From assembly GCA_001953115.1 (NCBI GenBank), contig LSSL01003368.1, forward strand, positions 1 through 13,204: a stretch of 13,204 nt of DNA. The letters run 5' to 3'. Shown in pieces: positions 9,553-13,204 of this stretch. The translations under genes were made by a program, and so were the position numbers. This stretch comes from Smittium mucronatum (Eukaryota > Kickxellomycota > Harpellomycetes > Harpellales > Legeriomycetaceae). Under the pieces are notes generated by a model, which was not told the origin of the DNA, did not search any database, and saw nothing but the letters and a program-made list of their open reading frames with translations. Within the stretch, counting starts at the first letter, position 1, and the number at the start of each line of letters is the position of its first letter.

Positions 9553-10320
9553 GTGTTTTTTTTGGATTTTTTATGTGAATTAAGATATTTTTTAATATGT
9601 GACAAGTTTATATCCATTCTTGTTCAATTTTTTTGGATTGATTAGATTTTCTTGCCTTTGAATATTTTCAGTATTTCATAAGATATTATTATGAATTTTT
9701 CTTGATTTTCTTTATAAGTTTTGATAATTTTTGCTTAGGGACTTGAATTTTTAGTTTATTCGGTCTAAAAATCATGCTTTATATATCATTAAAACTAGTT
9801 AGTTAACCATTTAATTTGGTCCCAAAAATTTCAGCTATATCTAGACTTTTTTAGTAAAATTTATCCTCGATTTCCACCCCGCCTGTGGTTTTCTGATTAT
9901 CTATAATTCTTATAGTTTTAAATATTTTAGAATTTATTTTTCATTCTTCTTTGAGATATTGGTTGAAGTATATTTATCCATTTTAATTTTCCAGCTATCC
10001 GATATTAATCTGGATGAATTGGGGGTATTTATTTTTACCATTTTCTTGATTCTATGTTTTCCTTTAATTTTTATCACAATTTTGGAAATCATAAATTTTA
10101 TTTGTGTTAGTTAGAGATTTTTTGGACTCTCTTCAACAGTATTTTATATTTTACTATCGAATTCTAAAAAATTATATTATATATACATATATATATTAAA
10201 CTATAAAATTTATCTTTAGAAATTTTTTCTTCTTTTCTTCTAGTCATTAATAATTTTTAATTTTTCTGCTTTATTCGGACCCTTTGGTCCTCCAAAAAAA
10301 AAAATTTTAATTTTTTGTTT

Positions 10321-10443
10321 TTAGAGCTTAATCCTCGTTTTACCGAGTTTTTTTTTCTTTAAAAGTTGAACGCAATCGTATTTCCAGTGATTACACTTCC
10401 CTTCATTATTTAAAAATCTAAAAACCTTCTTTCTAGAAAAGAC
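10321..10443 (-). pseudogene. Possible zinc-knuckle fragment of LINE ORF1
   Basis: A 40-codon minus-strand open piece containing EGKCNHWKYDCVQLLKKKK, ending at a stop at 10321-10323. The GKxxHWKxDC pattern followed by a lysine-rich tail looks like the second half of a CCHC zinc knuckle (CxxCxxxGHxxxxC), with the first cysteine pair lost. It sits upstream of the endonuclease on the same strand, where the RNA-binding ORF1 protein of L1/Tx1-like LINEs would be. A Ty1/copia gag knuckle would look the same, but no copia integrase or RT follows. The assignment therefore rests on context and a short motif. Confidence 0.35.
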
Positions 10444-10538
10444 TTACTTAAAGCTCTTTTTACCATGATTTTTTGGAATCTCAGAGTCTTTATTTGGTTT
10501 AAAGAAAATTTTTAGTAGTTTTAGATGTGTAAATTCCT

Positions 10539-10553
10539 CCCCCCCTTTTTTTT
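10539..10553. repeat. Homopolymer block C7T8
   Basis: Seven C followed by eight T, a polypurine run on the minus strand. It stands out in a sequence with hardly any C-runs. It lies near the presumed 5' edge of the LINE and about 100 bp from the left repeat of the next element. No function is evident. Confidence 0.5.
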
Positions 10554-10656
10554 GAGAACAACTATTTCCAAAACTTGGTTTATCTGTGCTAGTTCTCTAT
10601 GAAATATCGGTACAGCTTTCTATATATTAACTTCATAATGCTACCAGTGCAATTAG

Positions 10657-10919
10657 TATATTTAAACGATTTAGAGGCTTAATATTTCATAATATTTCAA
10701 ATATTACAAAATATCTCCGAATATTTGAAAATTTTTAAAAAGAGATTTTATAATAAGTCATAATCAAATGGGTTATTCTAAAAAATTTGTTAGATTTATT
10801 TTGAAATAAGCTCTTTTTATTGTAAACTTTTTATTGATTTGAAAACGGAGAAAATTTTTAAATAAATACAAAATTTTCAATAAAACAGGCTTCTTTCAAA
10901 ATTAATCTTATTATTCAAA
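10657..10919 (+). repeat. Left inverted repeat of the DDE_Tnp_4 element
   Basis: Matches the reverse complement of 12660-12921. The best stretches are 10657-10682 (TTTAGAGGCTTAA core), about 10810-10860 (TTTTATTG...ATTGATTTGAAAA.GGAG) and 10900-10919 (AAATcTTATTATTCAAA). The middle, around 10690-10800, is poorly conserved. Confidence 0.8.
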
Positions 10920-11369
10920 GTATCAAATCTAATAATTTTGTGAAATTTCATGATCCATTTCCATCCAATTATCAAAATAATCCTCAATCAAAAAAATGTT
11001 ATACGTTCCTAAATTATTTCATTGTTTTATCAAAATAAAATTTTGAGAGTTTTAAACGCGCAAATATATTTATCTTTTTTGTAACTGAATTATAAATCCA
11101 CAGTATATTATATAATCTAAATTATATCAATCGTCAAATAAATTTTTTTTCTAAAAAAAAAAAAATGCATTAGAAGATTACTATTTTGAGAATTTTTTGG
11201 ATCAAACTGAATCTAGTGATTTTAAATTTCGCTCTAATACCCAATAGAAGTTTCGTTAAATTATAAATATATAAAAATTGATATTTATTTTGTTAGATTA
11301 AGTGAAGGTAATTTAGTTACTTAGACGAATTTCATCTTTCAAGATTTCTATTTTTTATTTTCATTAATA

Positions 11370-12130
11370 AGTGATGATCCAGAAAAAATGATAATAACAA
11401 AAGGAATAAAAACAAAACTGTCACAAAGAGATACTTTTTTATTTGTTTTATCATATCTTAAGCAGTATAAATAATTTATATGCTATATGATGGAGTTTTA
11501 GGCATAAAAACCGCGTCTGCTCAGATAACAATAGAAATAATGACAAGAGGTATATAAAAAAATTCAATTACAATTTTATTATTGTAAGAAAATGAAAGAT
11601 CAGATATTAAAAGGAAAGAACTTCAAAATTTCCCAGAAGCTGATAATTGATGTATCAATACAGGAAGTTACAAGATTATCCGGAAATTTTTGTGACTTAA
11701 AAGTACTTTATTCTGGTATGCACAACCATTATTCTGTAAAGCGAGAATTTTTCACGTCTATCTGATGGAAAGCTGACAACTATTAGTACATTAAATTATG
11801 ATTCAAATCACATTATCAGTATATTTATAGATAATGTGATTATTTATATAGATTTTTTAGATAATTCCCACCAGAAATAGAACAAGTAAAACCGCTGTTT
11901 TTGTTCATAATTGTGAATATGGGATACCTTAGTTTGCAGAGATATATTCTAGAAATACTTAAAAAAAAAGGAGCTGGGCAAAGTCAAACTGAATTAAATA
12001 ATAATACAAACATTGCTTCAGTCAGAATAATATGTGAAATTATTATTAAAGCTTGAAAAAATCAGAGGATTCAAGAAAAAAAGTGCGAACTTCACTAGAA
12101 TTGCACCAAGATATAAATAGCATATTATAT
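11370..12130 (+). pseudogene. DDE_Tnp_4 (IS5/Harbinger-like) transposase, degenerate
   Basis: Nearly full-length transposase relic (~760 bp, about 250 codons). The N-terminal part, 11370-11480, has GIKTKLSQRDTFLFVLSYLKQY. A helix-turn-helix part after a frameshift, about 11486-11556, has LGIKTASAQITIEIM. The first catalytic region follows an ATG at 11592 (LIIDVSIQEVTR, aspartate at 11649-11651), then SGNFCDLKVLYSG and HYSVKREF, the typical 'YSGKH..Y..K.E' block. After another frameshift, 11755-11875 reads LSDGKLTTIS...YDSNHIISIFIDN, where the second aspartate of the GSxxD block is isoleucine (about 11812-11814). Back in frame, 11919-12050 has MGYLSLQRYI, KKKGAG, ELNNNTNIASVRIICE with the third acidic residue at 12036-12038. 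Domain order and residues match Pfam-type DDE_Tnp_4 proteins found in bacterial IS5 and in eukaryotic Harbinger relatives. It is inactive because of frameshifts, stops and loss of the second acid. Confidence 0.87.
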
Positions 12131-12659
12131 ACCTTACTAATTTTCAAGTAATTTAATATTCCACTTAAGAGTTAAAATTTCTGTTAGTATTAACTATAAG
12201 TTTAGTTAATCGACTTTATAATTTTAAGCATTCTTAACTTTTTAAAATAAAGACTAAATTATACGAATGAATGAATCAAATATTAAACAGTTTTTTAAAT
12301 ATAAACAGATTTTTCGAAAAAAAAAATAGTAAAATAAGGTTAAAATTATTTTAATTAGGAATAATTACATTAAAATACCTTTTAAAGATATTTTTAAGTT
12401 TGAAAACCACTCGTGAGCTGAATTTAATAGAACTTTTTTTATATTTGCTATACCAATTTAAAATTAAGCTTTTAGACTCTCTAAACCATAAATAAAATCT
12501 AAATATACTTTCAAATTTCTATTCTATTAATCGATACAAAAAGAAGAATAATTTAATTCAAACCAATTATTTTCAAATTTCATTTTAAAACTTTTGATCC
12601 AATTTGATTAAAAAATTTAAAATCATATATTCTTATTGTAGAGCTTTTTAGTTTAATAA
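12131..12659. other. Unassigned interior of the DDE_Tnp_4 element
   Basis: AT-rich sequence between the end of the transposase relic and the right inverted repeat. Stops are dense in all frames, and I see no second gene, repeat or structured RNA. It probably represents the element's 3' non-coding part plus decayed repeat. Confidence 0.5.
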
Positions 12660-12921
12660 TTTGAATAATAAGATTTATTTTAAACGAAACCCTTTTTATC
12701 GAAAAATTCTATTTATTTGAAAATATACTCCATTTTCAAATCAATATAAATTTTGCAATAAAACAATTTATTGAAAAATAAATCGAAAATAAACTTTATA
12801 ATTTTTTCTTAAAATTATAGCTAAATATAATATCTATTTTTTAAAAATTTGAAATAGTTTGAACTATTTTGTTTTGTTTGAATTGTTATTTAATCTTAAG
12901 CCTCTAAAACTTTTAAATATA
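12660..12921 (-). repeat. Right inverted repeat of the DDE_Tnp_4 element
   Basis: Reverse complement of the left arm. TTAAGCCTCTAAAAC at 12896-12910 pairs with the block at 10668-10682, and TTTGAATAATAAGATT starting at 12660 pairs with the inner end of the left arm. Both arms have the same length, which supports a genuine terminal repeat over chance AT-rich similarity. Confidence 0.8.
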
Positions 12922-13204
12922 TCTTTTGAACTCGAGACCTATTTATACGAAATAAATGATATAATTTTATGGTAGCTACTCTACACAGTAATTTATAATT
13001 GGTTTACTTTTTTGAATTTATAATTAATATTTATTTATTTATTTTCCTTGTACGGAGAATATTTTTATTCGATGAAAATAATTTTTATTTTTTGGGTCTA
13101 TCTCAAATCATTTTTTATTATTTTTTATTTGCTCTAGTATGCTCCCTGAAAAAAATTCAATACTTTCATTGAATTCTGGCAGTTTAAACCCCAATTAATG
13201 AGGT
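12922..13204. other. Right flank, no recognised gene
   Basis: AT-rich with a return to a T-rich plus strand from about 13000. On the minus strand, 13194-13039 is open for 52 codons apart from one stop, with acidic and basic residues rather than the F/L/I expected from T-runs (for example LPEFNESIEFF and EIDPKNKNYF). It runs off towards the window edge and resembles no family I know. It may be the start of another minus-strand retroelement relic. Confidence 0.4.

Larger units (their letters stand above)
5130..10560 (-). mobile_element. Degenerate non-LTR retrotransposon (LINE, L1/Tx1-like)
   Basis: A ~5.4-kb interval whose plus strand is markedly T-rich and whose minus strand carries the pieces of a LINE in correct order and spacing. 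These are a possible ORF1 zinc knuckle (10321-10443), an AP-type endonuclease (9346 down to 8785), a linker, a reverse transcriptase (about 8160 down to 6530) and a C-terminal tail down to about 5135. The distance between the endonuclease GDxN motif (9099-9110) and the RT LIPKK motif (7975-7992) is about 1.1 kb, matching the ~350 residues between these motifs in L1-type ORF2. Stops and frameshifts occur every few dozen codons, so the copy is long dead. A TA-flanked MITE interrupts the RT. Endpoints come from the strand skew and the last recognisable motifs, and no target-site duplication was found. The motif style (SMxEG...LIPKK, PKNW, LANR, NW...LSLKN) favours the L1/Tx1 group over Jockey, R1 or RTE, but the clade is not settled. 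Confidence 0.88.
10657..12921 (+). mobile_element. IS5/PIF-Harbinger-like DNA transposon, decayed
   Basis: A ~2.27-kb element. Inverted repeats at 10657-10919 and 12660-12921, of equal length (263 and 262 bp), flank a plus-strand DDE_Tnp_4 transposase relic. The outermost recognisable repeat block is TATATTTAAAcGaTTTAGAGGCTTAA; the inner end is CTTATTATTCAAA. Homology may run slightly further out on both sides, so the true termini and target duplication are undetermined. Repeat divergence (many substitutions and indels) marks it as older than the Tc1-type element at 2074-4153. The transposase occupies the right half of the interior, with about 450 bp of unassigned AT-rich sequence to its left and about 530 bp to its right. 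Confidence 0.83.

Noticed and set aside
9829..10110. A ~90-codon stop-free plus-strand frame (T-rich, membrane-like).
   Set aside because: It has no start or family resemblance. The low stop density is explained by the A-poor plus strand opposite the LINE, and the F/I/L-rich sequence mimics membrane segments.
10277..10290. Terminator-like hairpin GGACC-CTTT-GGTCC.
   Set aside because: The stem is only five base pairs, there is no adjoining gene to terminate, and such terminators are not expected in a eukaryotic element relic.

Overview
This is eukaryotic, extremely AT-rich DNA (roughly 80% A+T by eye). I found no intact host gene. It is a stack of decayed transposable elements whose proteins survive only as pieces scattered over several frames. 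The host cannot be named. Strongly AT-biased, transposon-rich genomes of this kind occur in some microsporidia, anaerobic fungi, parasitoid wasps and other invertebrates. No RNA gene, CRISPR array or bacterial-type operon was seen.

Layout. Positions 1-2073 hold nothing recognisable apart from a 48-bp tandem duplication, a small hairpin and two short open frames. Positions 2074-4153 are a Tc1/mariner (DDE_3) transposon. It has very long (~450 bp), nearly identical terminal inverted repeats around a broken transposase whose helix-turn-helix, first-acid, second-acid and LNP blocks can still be read. Positions 4154-5130 are AT-rich spacer. From about 5130 to 10560, on the minus strand, lies a long degenerate non-LTR retrotransposon (LINE) of L1/Tx1 type. 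In order it shows a possible ORF1 zinc knuckle, an AP-type endonuclease in three pieces, a reverse transcriptase with its motifs in the right order, and a C-terminal tail. Its A-rich sense strand explains the T-rich plus strand of this interval. A ~297-bp Tc1/mariner-type MITE, flanked by TA, sits inside the reverse transcriptase. Positions 10657-12921 are a third element: a DDE_Tnp_4 (IS5/PIF-Harbinger-like) transposase relic on the plus strand between ~262-bp inverted repeats that have diverged much more than those of the Tc1 element.

The elements record successive insertions. The LINE is old and was later hit by the MITE. The DDE_Tnp_4 element lies just beyond its 5' side and is also old. 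The Tc1 element looks youngest by its repeats, although its transposase is dead. Several apparent plus-strand genes or exons, including one with textbook splice sites, are antisense shadows of the LINE.
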